Source: CALLCD01 sp039817885 (GTDB lineage Bacteria; Pseudomonadota; Alphaproteobacteria; Caulobacterales; Hyphomonadaceae). From it: a DNA stretch of 64,000 nucleotides. Within the stretch, counting starts at the first letter, position 1; the number at the start of each line of letters is the position of its first letter. The notes under the pieces are model-generated. The model was not told the origin of the DNA. It did not search any database and saw only the letters and a list, made by a program, of their open reading frames with translations. Both the position numbers and the translations under genes were made by a program. Positions 16,808 through 25,139 of the stretch are shown in pieces. The DNA lies in assembly GCA_039817885.1 (NCBI GenBank), contig JBCBUY010000002.1:21621-85620 (forward strand), read 5' to 3'.

Positions 16808-18054
16808 TCACTGCCGCCTCAGAGCTGCAGGCTCTTCTCCAGACATTCGATCGAAACGCACACCATGGTGGCGATCTCTCCTTGGGCCCAATCGAAACCG
16901 TGCTTGAAAGGCTCGGGCGGCCGCAAGACCGGTTTCCGCCAACCATCCATATCGCAGGGACGAATGGGAAGGGGTCTACGGCGGCCTTTATTCGGTCAAT
17001 GGCGGAGGCGGCTGGATTGCGCGTCCATGTCTCGACATCTCCGCATCTCGTCCGCGTCAACGAGCGGGTGAGGTTGGCTGGCGACCTCATTGATGATGAG
17101 TATTTTCTGCAGTGCTGTCGCCGCGCGGCAAAAGCTGGCACGGGTATAACAACCTCGTATTTTGAACTGACATTCGCCGCGGCCGCTTTGGCGTTTTCCG
17201 AGACCCCCGCTGACTTGCTTGTTTTGGAGGTCGGCCTCGGCGGGCGGCTCGATGCAACGAACATCATCGAAAGGCCTGCAGTTTCCGTGATCACCCCTAT
17301 AGCGCTTGATCATCAAGCCATATTGGGGAGTACGATCGCTCGCATTGCATTTGAGAAAGCTGGCATTATCAAGCTGGGGTGTCCGGTCGTCTCGGCGCTG
17401 CAAACGAGCGACGCGGCAGGTGTCATCGCTGAAGAAGCATTTGCAAAGTCTGCACCCTTGCACACGCTGTCCCCGAAAGACATTGATGATATAGCTTCGC
17501 CGATCGCGCTGGAGGGCGCGCATCAAAAAGCGAATGCCGCTCTCGCCTCAAAGGCCCTCGAAGTCTGGGCGCATCCGGCAATAACTGAGCCGGCCATCCG
17601 GACCGGATTACAAACGGTAAGTTGGCCAGCCAGATTGCAAAAATTGAAGCCTGGTCCGTTAACGGATCAGTTTAAAGATCTGCAGATTTGGTTGGACGGC
17701 GGACATAATCCCCACGGTGCCGCAGCGCTGTCTGATGTCATCGCCGGTTTGCCTGACAGGTCAGCATTGGTTTTTGCAATGTTGCAGGCGAAGGAAGCCA
17801 AGGCATATCTGGAAGCCCTAAGCGGGCTTGATGTGAAGCTGATCACATGCCCAATGCCCGCCGGTCATGCTGGCCACTCGGCGGAGACACTAGCAGACAT
17901 TGGCAGCGCACTTGGGTTCGAAGCGTGGCCGGCTTCCAGTCTCAACGCCGCCCTGTGGCGGGCAACCGAATTGATGTGCCAACGTGCCTTGGTCTGCGGA
18001 TCCCTTTACATGGCAGGAGCCGTTCTCGAAGCGAACGAGGAAATTCCGATCTGA
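16804..18054 (+). CDS. folC: Dihydrofolate synthase / folylpolyglutamate synthase
   Basis: This Mur-ligase-type enzyme adds glutamate to dihydropteroate and folates. The P-loop is in HIAGTNGKGSTAAF (about res. 48-61). The Mg-binding LEVGLGGRLDATN block and the C-terminal-domain block LDGGHNPHGA are intact. It starts at TTG 16804, which overlaps the accD stop (TTGA), a common coupled arrangement. 416 residues, normal length. It is the last gene of the trp-acc-fol run; the next ATG on this strand is 118 bp further on. Confidence 0.93.
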   Translation: MITAASELQALLQTFDRNAHHGGDLSLGPIETVLERLGRPQDRFPPTIHIAGTNGKGSTAAFIRSMAEAAGLRVHVSTSPHLVRVNERVRLAGDLIDDEYFLQCCRRAAKAGTGITTSYFELTFAAAALAFSETPADLLVLEVGLGGRLDATNIIERPAVSVITPIALDHQAILGSTIARIAFEKAGIIKLGCPVVSALQTSDAAGVIAEEAFAKSAPLHTLSPKDIDDIASPIALEGAHQKANAALASKALEVWAHPAITEPAIRTGLQTVSWPARLQKLKPGPLTDQFKDLQIWLDGGHNPHGAAALSDVIAGLPDRSALVFAMLQAKEAKAYLEALSGLDVKLITCPMPAGHAGHSAETLADIGSALGFEAWPASSLNAALWRATELMCQRALVCGSLYMAGAVLEANEEIPI

Positions 18055-18171
18055 TTGCTGCTGGAAATTCAATCAATAAGGCAAAAATTTTCGCTTTCAA
18101 ATCAATGGTCCCGGAACGCCTTATCGCTATCTTGCACTGGCAAAATAGCTTCTGGAGGGGGGCGGGCCATT

Positions 18172-19578
18172 ATGGGTATTTTACAAGACGTTAGAGGAGG
18201 AACCGCGATCCTCTGGGCGACAGCTTTGCTGCCAATACTGGTTTGTGCAGGGGCTGCCGTCGATTTCTCGAAGAATCGCGCCATGGCTGGGGAGATACAG
18301 GCCGCAGTTGATCACACAGCTCTCGCTGTCGCGCGATTTGCCCTCGATAATGCGGATGCGAGTGACGCCGAACTTAATCAGTTTGCCCAGACCCATTTCG
18401 ACACGAACAAGATAGAATTGACCGGCTACCATGTCGGCAGTGTCAATGTGCGGCGGTCCGGTGACCGTTTCGATGTATCGGTCGATGGCGTTGGGCCGAC
18501 CACCATGCTTGCCGCGGCCGGAATAAATGAGCTGCCAATTTCAGCCCAGGCCGCAGCCGCTGTTTCCCCGAATCAAAGCCCGCTTGAAATCGCGCTGGTG
18601 CTCGACGCTTCGGCGTCTATGCAAGGGTCAAAGATAACAACCCTCCAGTCTGCCGCTTCGGAGATGATCGAGACGCTGGTCGAAGAGGGCGGCAATGTAC
18701 GCATGGCGATTGTCCCCTTCAATTTGGCCGTCAATGTCGGTGAAAGTAATCGCGGGGCCTCGTGGCTGGATGTCAATGATGAGCGCACGGTCGATGAGGA
18801 GGTTTGTCCGGTCGACAATGCCGCATCTAGCGCGGCGGGTTGTACGCAGATTGCCTGTGGTGGACGGAACGACGAAACCGGGAATTGTTTCACGACATGG
18901 TCGTGCCCAAGCGGCGTCGATCTTGTGCGAACCTGCTCTACTCAGCCAAGTGATTATACTTGGGAGGGGTGCGTCAGGTCCCGCGTCTCACCTTACAATG
19001 TCGACGATGGCGGATACGGTGCGAATCCGGTTCTGAGCTGGTCTCTGAAATCAAATAATATCTGCCCGAACAGTAATCGCATCCGTCCATTGTCCGACGA
19101 CCCAGACGCGCTAACCAGCGCGATAGACGAGATGAACGCAACCTGGTCAACCTATATTCCAGCCGGGTTGACCTGGGGCAGACGTGTCCTGTCGAGCGCC
19201 GAACCGTTTGCCGAATCCGCGTTCGACGAGAGCGCTGATACGAGCATCGGCGACGGTAGAAGCGCCCAGTCCATTGTCCTGATGAGCGATGGAGCGAATA
19301 CGGGCTCTTTGGATGGCAATCAAACGCACTGGGGCGGTGACTTTCCTGCTGCGAATCAACTGACTGCCGATCTATGCGATGCGATAAAAGAAGATGGAAC
19401 CGAGATGTTCGTGGTCGCGTTCGAAGTCACCGACGCAGCAACGCTTGATCTTCTAGAAGATTGCGCATCCGGCGACGATCACTTCTATACAGCGGGCTCT
19501 GAAATTCAACTTTCGGCGAGCTTCGAAGGTATTGCAGGTGAGTTTTCGCGTCGCCGAGAACTCGCTTTGGTTCAGTAA
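18172..19578 (+). CDS. TadG-like pilus/vWA-domain protein
   Basis: This 468-residue protein has an N-terminal TadE/TadG-like region with one TM helix (GGTAILWATALLPILVCAGAAVDFS, in part), typical of pseudopilin-associated Tad proteins. A von Willebrand A domain follows. The MIDAS motif D-A-S-A-S is in LVLDASASMQGS (about res. 145), and SIVLMSDGAN supplies a later metal-binding strand. A Cys-rich insert (about res. 205-280) breaks the vWA domain. The ATG at 18172 has a strong AGGGGGG upstream; the frame is open from 18055 without support. No other tad/flp genes are in the window, so it is an orphan locus here. It is probably inner-membrane anchored with the vWA domain in the periplasm. Confidence 0.85.
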   Translation: MGILQDVRGGTAILWATALLPILVCAGAAVDFSKNRAMAGEIQAAVDHTALAVARFALDNADASDAELNQFAQTHFDTNKIELTGYHVGSVNVRRSGDRFDVSVDGVGPTTMLAAAGINELPISAQAAAAVSPNQSPLEIALVLDASASMQGSKITTLQSAASEMIETLVEEGGNVRMAIVPFNLAVNVGESNRGASWLDVNDERTVDEEVCPVDNAASSAAGCTQIACGGRNDETGNCFTTWSCPSGVDLVRTCSTQPSDYTWEGCVRSRVSPYNVDDGGYGANPVLSWSLKSNNICPNSNRIRPLSDDPDALTSAIDEMNATWSTYIPAGLTWGRRVLSSAEPFAESAFDESADTSIGDGRSAQSIVLMSDGANTGSLDGNQTHWGGDFPAANQLTADLCDAIKEDGTEMFVVAFEVTDAATLDLLEDCASGDDHFYTAGSEIQLSASFEGIAGEFSRRRELALVQ

Positions 19579-19589
19579 ACCGAGAAGGC

Positions 19590-20072
19590 CTATACGACGG
19601 GCCGCCAATCTGGTGGTGCCATTTCGAAGCCGGAAAAGTCGAAGCCAGGGGCCACCACACAGCTGACAAGGGTCCATGCGCCGAGGCTTTCAGCAGTCTG
19701 CCAGTGCATTGCTGGAACAATACACTGGGGGTGTTCTCCGGCTCTAAGGTCAATGCCCAGGCGTGTGTTTTCCGCCCCCTGTCCATTTGGGTGGGAGATC
19801 GTCAGCGATAACGGACCACCTGCATGCCATATCCAAACTTCGTCAGCATCCACGCGGTGCCACGCGGATAGTTCGTCGGCCTGCAGAAGATAGTAGATGG
19901 CTGTAACTGCGGGTCGCTGCTCGAGCTCTGTTTCGCTGCGAAACGTCTCGACATAATGCCCGCCTTCAGGATGAGGGATCATGTTCAACAGACGAATGAT
20001 TTCCTTGGGCGCAAGATCGCCGGACAAGCTGTTTAGCAGGGGGGGGCTCCTGTCAGTATTTGAGGGTAGCAA
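19590..20072 (-). CDS. DUF985/cupin_5 family protein
   Basis: This is a small cupin of the DUF985 family: HPEGGHYVETFRS, AIYYLLQADELSAWHRVDADEVWIWH (in part), and CVVAPGFDFSGFEMA at the C-terminus. Members bind a small ligand or metal in the beta-barrel; the function is unknown. The listed start is a TTG at 20072. Between it and the conserved domain the coding strand crosses a run of eight C (20039-20046 on the plus strand), so the exact N-terminus is uncertain. It lies 17 bp downstream of gloB on the same strand and is probably co-transcribed with it. Confidence 0.82.
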   Translation of the reverse strand: MLPSNTDRSPPLLNSLSGDLAPKEIIRLLNMIPHPEGGHYVETFRSETELEQRPAVTAIYYLLQADELSAWHRVDADEVWIWHAGGPLSLTISHPNGQGAENTRLGIDLRAGEHPQCIVPAMHWQTAESLGAWTLVSCVVAPGFDFSGFEMAPPDWRPVV

Positions 20073-20089
20073 GACGGAACTGTGCTGGC

Positions 20090-20851
20090 CTAAAAACGAT
20101 CCTTGCGACTGCGGATCTCCGCAAAAGTTGCGACAGGATCGCCAGCGTGCCCCATGGCAGCCTGTAGGCCGGTATCATCAGCGCGAAGAAACGGATTGGT
20201 TCTGATCTCTCTGTCCAGAGATGTCGGTACGGTAAACTCGCCCTTGCGCCTTTTCTCTTCGATCTCGTTCGCATAGTGCCGAAGATCCTCATTGTCCGGA
20301 TCAATCGTTACCGCAAATTTTGCATTTCCAGATGTGTACTCGTGAGCGCAATAGAGCGTTGTCTCGCGAGGCAGGGCGCGGACAGTGAGCATGCTCTGCC
20401 ACATCATGTCTGGCGTTCCCTCAAAGATACGACCGCATCCGAGCGCAAACACGCTATCACCCACAAACGCAATGCCATCGTCTGGAAAATAAAAGGCAAT
20501 ATGTCCGATCGTGTGGCCCGGAACATCAAGCACCATCGCCGTTTGCCCACCCAGTTTTGCACTGTTTCCGCCAGACAAAGTATGGTCAATTCCAGGAATT
20601 TTATCCGCTTCTCCTACTGGACCGATAATTCGACATCCGGTTGCCTCTTTGATCGCTAGATTGCCCCCGGTGTGATCTGGATGCCAATGCGTGTTCCAGA
20701 TCTCGGTAATCGTCCAACCGCGAGCCGCGGCTTCTGTCAGATAGACGTCGGCATCTGGTGTATCGATACAAACTGTTTGTTCGGAACTCGGATCATGGAC
20801 GAGAAAGCCATAATTGTCCGACAGGCAGGGAAATTGATGTATTTGCAACAT
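20090..20851 (-). CDS. gloB: Hydroxyacylglutathione hydrolase (glyoxalase II)
   Basis: This metallo-beta-lactamase-fold hydrolase splits S-lactoylglutathione in methylglyoxal detoxification. The metal-binding motif is THWHPDHTGG. Further ligands occur in VPGHTIGHI and VGDSVFALGCGR, and the C-terminal glutathione-binding region has YCAHEYT and RTNPFLR. The start is the ATG at 20851 (MLQIHQFPCLSDNY); a TTG at 20863 is an upstream alternative. About 253 residues, normal length. It is divergent from a methyltransferase gene only 56 bp away, an arrangement I recall from many alphaproteobacteria. Confidence 0.95.
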   Translation of the reverse strand: MLQIHQFPCLSDNYGFLVHDPSSEQTVCIDTPDADVYLTEAAARGWTITEIWNTHWHPDHTGGNLAIKEATGCRIIGPVGEADKIPGIDHTLSGGNSAKLGGQTAMVLDVPGHTIGHIAFYFPDDGIAFVGDSVFALGCGRIFEGTPDMMWQSMLTVRALPRETTLYCAHEYTSGNAKFAVTIDPDNEDLRHYANEIEEKRRKGEFTVPTSLDREIRTNPFLRADDTGLQAAMGHAGDPVATFAEIRSRKDRF

Positions 20852-20907
20852 TCTTGGGGGCAACTCTTTGGTTTGAAGATCTGGAACTGATTAGCATATA
20901 GAAACAC

Positions 20908-21648
20908 ATGCGTCAGGATGTTGCCTCGCTCGAAACCTTCTATGCCTCCCCGCTGGGAATCAAGGCACGCGCTGTTCTGACCTCCCGGGTAGAGGATCTA
21001 TGGGGCGAGCTAAAGGATGAGGCCGTGCTTGGCGTGGGGTTCGCGACACCGCTGACAACAGTGCTTGGTCGAAACGCAGAAACAAATATTGCTGTCATGC
21101 CCGCCGCTCAAGGTGGGTTGACCTGGGCTAGCACCTCTCGGGGCGTGTCGACGGTGCTCGCAGAGGAGGGGGATCTTCCGTTCAAGGATGGCTCTTTCAC
21201 CCGGATCGTTCTGATGCATGCGATGGAGGAGTCTCCAGCTCCGTTTGCATTGCTCCGAGAGATTTGGCGTGTCCTCGCTCCGGAAGGGCGACTTGTCGTG
21301 ATCGCGTCAAATCGCCTGGGGCTATGGGCGCGAGCGGAGGCGACGCCCTTCGGGCATGGCCGACCCTGGACACGGAGCCAATTAACCCGGCTACTTGACG
21401 ACACCATGTATCAAAGCACAGCATGGACCTACAGCTTGTATATGCCCCCAAGCCAGTGGAAAACCGTTCTTGCACTCGCCGACAGCATTGAAAAAGCAGG
21501 AGAAACCGTAAGCCGCGTTCTCGGCGGAGTGGTTTTGATAGAGGCGGTCAAACGCCTCTACGCTAAAACGGGCGGACATAAGCTCCAATTCGCGCCATTG
21601 CGGCCTGTACGCACGCGCAAAGGCTTGGCGCGCTTGCCTAGAGATTAA
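20908..21648 (+). CDS. Class I SAM-dependent methyltransferase (type 11)
   Basis: This 246-residue Methyltransf_11-type protein has a degenerate motif I (VLGVGFATPL), an acidic post-II region (LPFKDGSFTRIVLMHAMEE) and motif III (LAPEGRLVVIASN). The substrate is unknown. The C-terminal 70 residues are basic, ending RPVRTRKGLARL. It is divergent from gloB. There is no conserved acidic residue at the end of strand beta-2 that I can identify with confidence, so activity should not be taken for granted. Confidence 0.82.
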   Translation: MRQDVASLETFYASPLGIKARAVLTSRVEDLWGELKDEAVLGVGFATPLTTVLGRNAETNIAVMPAAQGGLTWASTSRGVSTVLAEEGDLPFKDGSFTRIVLMHAMEESPAPFALLREIWRVLAPEGRLVVIASNRLGLWARAEATPFGHGRPWTRSQLTRLLDDTMYQSTAWTYSLYMPPSQWKTVLALADSIEKAGETVSRVLGGVVLIEAVKRLYAKTGGHKLQFAPLRPVRTRKGLARLPRD

Positions 21649-21743
21649 GCAAACCCCCAAGGTACACGGGGTGTGCTACTGACACTATTGATTTTTTTTG
21701 CACGCCGGACCTATTTTGATTTTGAAAAGTTGGGAAGAACAAC

Positions 21744-22088
21744 ATGAAGCTTGTAACCGCCATTTTTAAGCCAAGTCGCCTGGATGCTGTGATTGATGCG
21801 ATCAGCGCGGTTGGTGCATCCGGTCTCACTGTGTCTGAAGTCCGCGGTTACGGCCGTCAGCAAGGCAAGACCGAGGTCTACAGGGGAGCTGAATACGAAG
21901 TTCGCTTGCTGCCAAAAGTGCAGGTTGATGTTGCGTGTTCGGACGACACCGCAGATCGAGTGGCAGAGGCCATTATGGAAGCGGCAAATACCGGCACTAT
22001 TGGAGATGGTAAGATTTTCATTCGCGGATTGGATACGGTCATTCGTATTCGCACCGGCGAACGAGATGAACAGGCCGTCACCGGTTAA
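21744..22088 (+). CDS. glnB: P-II family nitrogen regulator
   Basis: This 114-residue trimeric P-II signal protein senses 2-oxoglutarate and ATP/ADP and controls nitrogen assimilation. The uridylylation site Tyr51 is present in the T-loop YRGAEYEVRLLPK. The B-loop TGTIGDGKIF and the C-terminal VIRIRTGERDE are intact. Neither glnA nor amtB is adjacent, so glnB versus glnK cannot be settled from context. No -24/-12 sigma-54 promoter with correct spacing is visible in 21649-21743. Confidence 0.94.
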   Translation: MKLVTAIFKPSRLDAVIDAISAVGASGLTVSEVRGYGRQQGKTEVYRGAEYEVRLLPKVQVDVACSDDTADRVAEAIMEAANTGTIGDGKIFIRGLDTVIRIRTGERDEQAVTG

Positions 22089-22144
22089 CAGCGAATTCCC
22101 GGTTCACCCTGTGCCCGTCATCCGATCGAGACGGATCGCGGATC

Positions 22145-22162
22145 CGGTTAATGTATTAACCG
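22145..22162. promoter_or_regulatory. 18-bp perfect palindrome upstream of the diguanylate cyclase gene
   Basis: CGGTTAAT-GT-ATTAACCG reads the same on both strands apart from the 2-bp centre. It lies about 100 bp upstream of the GGDEF gene start and 57 bp after the P-II stop. A related CCGGTTAAC lies at 22081-22089. The TTAA spacing is 4 bp, so it does not fit the TTAA-N7-TTAA CtrA consensus. It is a likely operator for an unknown dimeric regulator. Confidence 0.45.
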
Positions 22163-22262
22163 ACTCCCTCTCATTTTTTGGTCAGCGTTACGAAATTCTA
22201 GCGTATTCGCTGTATGCGTGTAATCGAGCCGGTATGCCGGTGGGCTGGACGCAGGTTGCACA

Positions 22263-23486
22263 ATGCAAATGGAGTGGTACTTCCAACTTCTGAACCCGCT
22301 TGTCTTCATGATCTTCGCGGGCGGGTTCGTCTGTATCGATCGCATGCGGCCAAGTCGTGCGGCCCTTGTCTTCGCCGCAAGCTATCTCGTTGGATCTCTC
22401 GCCTTCCTGTTGGATGTGTTGTTTGAACATAGCGAGAGCATTATTGTGCGCACGGCAATTGCTGGGCTCTACGCGACAACAGCGCTTCTCCTGGTCTGCG
22501 GTATCTGGCGACATTATCGCGGCCCCGCGCCCTGGCGTCTTCTTGTCGGAATTCTGATATGTCACCTTGCGGTGTATGGCGCGTTGCTCGCGCTCGAATG
22601 GCCATGGATGCGGTCTTTCAGCGCCAATTTTGGATGCGGGATCATCTTCACATTTGGACTCGTCGCAATGCATGGCCAGAAACATCGCTTTCTGGATTCA
22701 CTCTTATTCTTTGTACACTCGGCGAGTTGCGTATTGTGCTTTGTGAGACCCGTCGCCATAGCTTTTCTGACGGGCGAACCGCTTTCCAGCACAACCCATA
22801 GCGAGGAGATGTTGCTCGTGTCCTTGCATCTCGTCGTTGCAGCGTCGGCGGTAACGACAGGAATGACGCTTCTTGTCATCTTGAGCCGTGACATATTTGA
22901 AGATCTCAAGGAAAGCTCCGTTCGGGATCCACTGACGGGACTTTTGAACCGCCGCGGTTTTGAAAATGAAGCAACCGCACTTCTCCAATCAAGATCAGAT
23001 CGGACCGTATCGCTCATCGTAGCCGACATAGATCATTTCAAAGCGATCAATGACGCCCACGGTCATGGGACTGGCGACAAGGTGATTGCTGCAGCTGGTC
23101 AACTCATGCAGACGATCGCGGGGCCGACGGGTATTGTCAGCAGAATGGGAGGAGAGGAGTTCATAGTTCTTCTCCCGGATATCGATCTGATCGAGGCCAG
23201 TGCACATGCGCAGCGGATGAGAACGTCGATGATATCTCTCTCCGTCTCGGACAATGCTGACAATCTGTCTTGCACGGCGAGTTTTGGCGTGGCGCAATAT
23301 CGAACCGGAGAGGATTTGAGCAGCACGATCATGCGCGCCGATCACGCCCTATACTTTGCTAAGACCACCGGGCGAGACTGCGTCAAAACGGAAACAGACC
23401 TCGCAGTTCGCGAACTCAATTCCCTCAATCAAAATGACATTGGGCACGAGTCCTGGAAAGCTGATGCTTCCCAGGATCTTGCATGA
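22263..23486 (+). CDS. Membrane-anchored GGDEF diguanylate cyclase
   Basis: This 407-residue protein has about six TM helices in residues 1-215 with no recognisable sensor motif. A linker ILSRDIFEDLKESS and a GGDEF domain follow, beginning DPLTGLLNRRGFE. The active-site loop reads RMGGEEF (first Gly about res. 296) and the Mg-binding VADIDHFKAIND is intact, so c-di-GMP synthesis is expected. The RxxD inhibitory I-site is absent at its usual place five residues before the loop, which implies no classical product inhibition. The start codon could be ATG 22263 or 22269. No cognate phosphodiesterase is nearby. Confidence 0.93.
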   Translation: MQMEWYFQLLNPLVFMIFAGGFVCIDRMRPSRAALVFAASYLVGSLAFLLDVLFEHSESIIVRTAIAGLYATTALLLVCGIWRHYRGPAPWRLLVGILICHLAVYGALLALEWPWMRSFSANFGCGIIFTFGLVAMHGQKHRFLDSLLFFVHSASCVLCFVRPVAIAFLTGEPLSSTTHSEEMLLVSLHLVVAASAVTTGMTLLVILSRDIFEDLKESSVRDPLTGLLNRRGFENEATALLQSRSDRTVSLIVADIDHFKAINDAHGHGTGDKVIAAAGQLMQTIAGPTGIVSRMGGEEFIVLLPDIDLIEASAHAQRMRTSMISLSVSDNADNLSCTASFGVAQYRTGEDLSSTIMRADHALYFAKTTGRDCVKTETDLAVRELNSLNQNDIGHESWKADASQDLA

Positions 23487-23524
23487 TTTCAGTCCAATCT
23501 GCGTCCAGCTGCCGTTCCGACCGC

Positions 23525-24958
23525 TTAGGCCGCCTGATATCCGAGGACAGCCTTTACCTCGAGGAATTCCTCAAGGCCAAACTCGCCCCATTCGCGCCCG
23601 TTTCCAGATTGCCGATACCCACCGAAGGGAGCTGCAAAGTCGGCACCTGCTCCGTTCAAATGTACATTCCCGGTACGGAGCTGTTTGGCCACCTTTCGCG
23701 CCCGTTCAACATCTCCAGACTGTACGTATCCTGACAGACCATAGACGGTATCATTGGCCATCTCGATCGCTTCTTCCTCGGTGCCGTAGGGGATCATTAC
23801 CAGCACGGGTCCGAAGATTTCCTCGCGAGCGATCGTCATGTCATTACGCACATCTGCAAAGACAGTTGGGCGAGCAAAGTAGCCCTTATTGAAGCCTTCC
23901 GGGCGGCCAGGACCGCCGGCAACAAGCGTCGCACCCTCTTCAATGCCCTTTTGGATCAGATCCTGCACCCTTTGGTACTGATTGGCGTTCGAAATAGGGC
24001 CGATTGCGCCTCTCGGGGCGTCCGCTGGCATGGCGACCTTCACACTCTCAGCGGCGGCGCGGGCGATTTCGATGGCTTCTGCTTGCTGATCTTGCTGGAC
24101 GAACATGCGTGATGGTGCATTACAAGACTGACCGGAATTGGTCATCATCTGCATGACGCCGCCACCAACTGCCTTCTGAAGATCGGCGTCGGGAAGGACA
24201 ATATTGGCCGATTTCCCACCAAGCTCCTGAGCAACACGTTTGACGGTTGGTGCCGCAGCCTGGGCCACCAATACGCCTGCGCGTGTCGATCCCGTAAAGC
24301 TCATCATATCGACGTCCGGGTGCCCAGAGAGATATGCACCGACGCCCGGGCCGTCGCCGTTCACAAGGTTGAACACGCCGGGCGGGACGCCAGCCTCATG
24401 AATGATCTCAGCGAGCAGCATCGCATCAAGCGGCGCAATCTCCGACGGTTTCAGCACCATGGTGCAGCCGGCCGCAATCGCGGGGGCAACTTTGCAAGCC
24501 ACTTGGTTCGCCGGCCAGTTCCACGGCGTGATAAAGCCACAAACACCGATGGCCTCCTTGCGGAGCATGGTTGAGCCTTTCAGCTCTTCAAATTCGTATT
24601 CTCGCAGGATTTTCGCGGTGTTCGCATAGTGTCCGAGGCCGGCAGGTGCCTGCGCAGCGTTCGCCAGCCACATTGGCGCGCCCATTTGGTTAGAAATGGC
24701 TCCGGCAATGTCGCCGAGCCGAGCTTGATACCCCGCCGCAATCTTATCCAATAGTTCGGCACGATACTCGACACTGGTTTCAGAAAATGCGGGGAAGGCG
24801 GCTTTGGCGGCTGCGACGGCTTTGTCCACATCTGCTGCTGATCCAATCGATATACGCGCAAAGGGTTCTTCAGTGGCTGGATTCTCAATATCCAGTGCGC
24901 GCGGCTCGGCCGGGTCCACCCATTCACCGTTGATATAGAATTGAAGATAGTCCTGCAT
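23525..24958 (-). CDS. Aldehyde dehydrogenase family protein
   Basis: This 477-residue NAD(P)-dependent aldehyde dehydrogenase has the Rossmann motif FTGSTRAG, the general-base Glu in ELGGKSANIV and the catalytic Cys at about residue 279 in GQSCNAPSRM. The conserved EEIFGPVL block is near the C-terminus. The start is the ATG at 24958 with GGGAG upstream. Substrate range cannot be read from the sequence; the GQSCNAPSR variant is common in broad-range bacterial members. It converges with the GGDEF gene, 38 bp apart. Confidence 0.92.
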   Translation of the reverse strand: MQDYLQFYINGEWVDPAEPRALDIENPATEEPFARISIGSAADVDKAVAAAKAAFPAFSETSVEYRAELLDKIAAGYQARLGDIAGAISNQMGAPMWLANAAQAPAGLGHYANTAKILREYEFEELKGSTMLRKEAIGVCGFITPWNWPANQVACKVAPAIAAGCTMVLKPSEIAPLDAMLLAEIIHEAGVPPGVFNLVNGDGPGVGAYLSGHPDVDMMSFTGSTRAGVLVAQAAAPTVKRVAQELGGKSANIVLPDADLQKAVGGGVMQMMTNSGQSCNAPSRMFVQQDQQAEAIEIARAAAESVKVAMPADAPRGAIGPISNANQYQRVQDLIQKGIEEGATLVAGGPGRPEGFNKGYFARPTVFADVRNDMTIAREEIFGPVLVMIPYGTEEEAIEMANDTVYGLSGYVQSGDVERARKVAKQLRTGNVHLNGAGADFAAPFGGYRQSGNGREWGEFGLEEFLEVKAVLGYQAA

Positions 24959-25139
24959 CTCGGAACTCCCTGATCTTGTGTTCTCATACGCTGGGACAGC
25001 TTATAGCGCAGGTTTACCACGTGCGAAGGGCTATCCTTAGGGAAATTTCCAATCAATCTGACGCCGAAATCAGTGTCGGACCGAACACATCCCACAATTG
25101 TGATATGGCTTATGCCGCCAAGTGATCTAGGTCAGCGAT

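Noticed and set aside
21649..21743. Possible sigma-54 promoter upstream of the P-II gene
   Set aside because: TGACAC and TTGC-like elements are present, but the spacing is far from the required -24/-12 geometry.
24580..25095. A 171-codon minus-strand frame overlapping the aldehyde dehydrogenase N-terminus
   Set aside because: It is in a different frame from the well-supported dehydrogenase and has no family signature.
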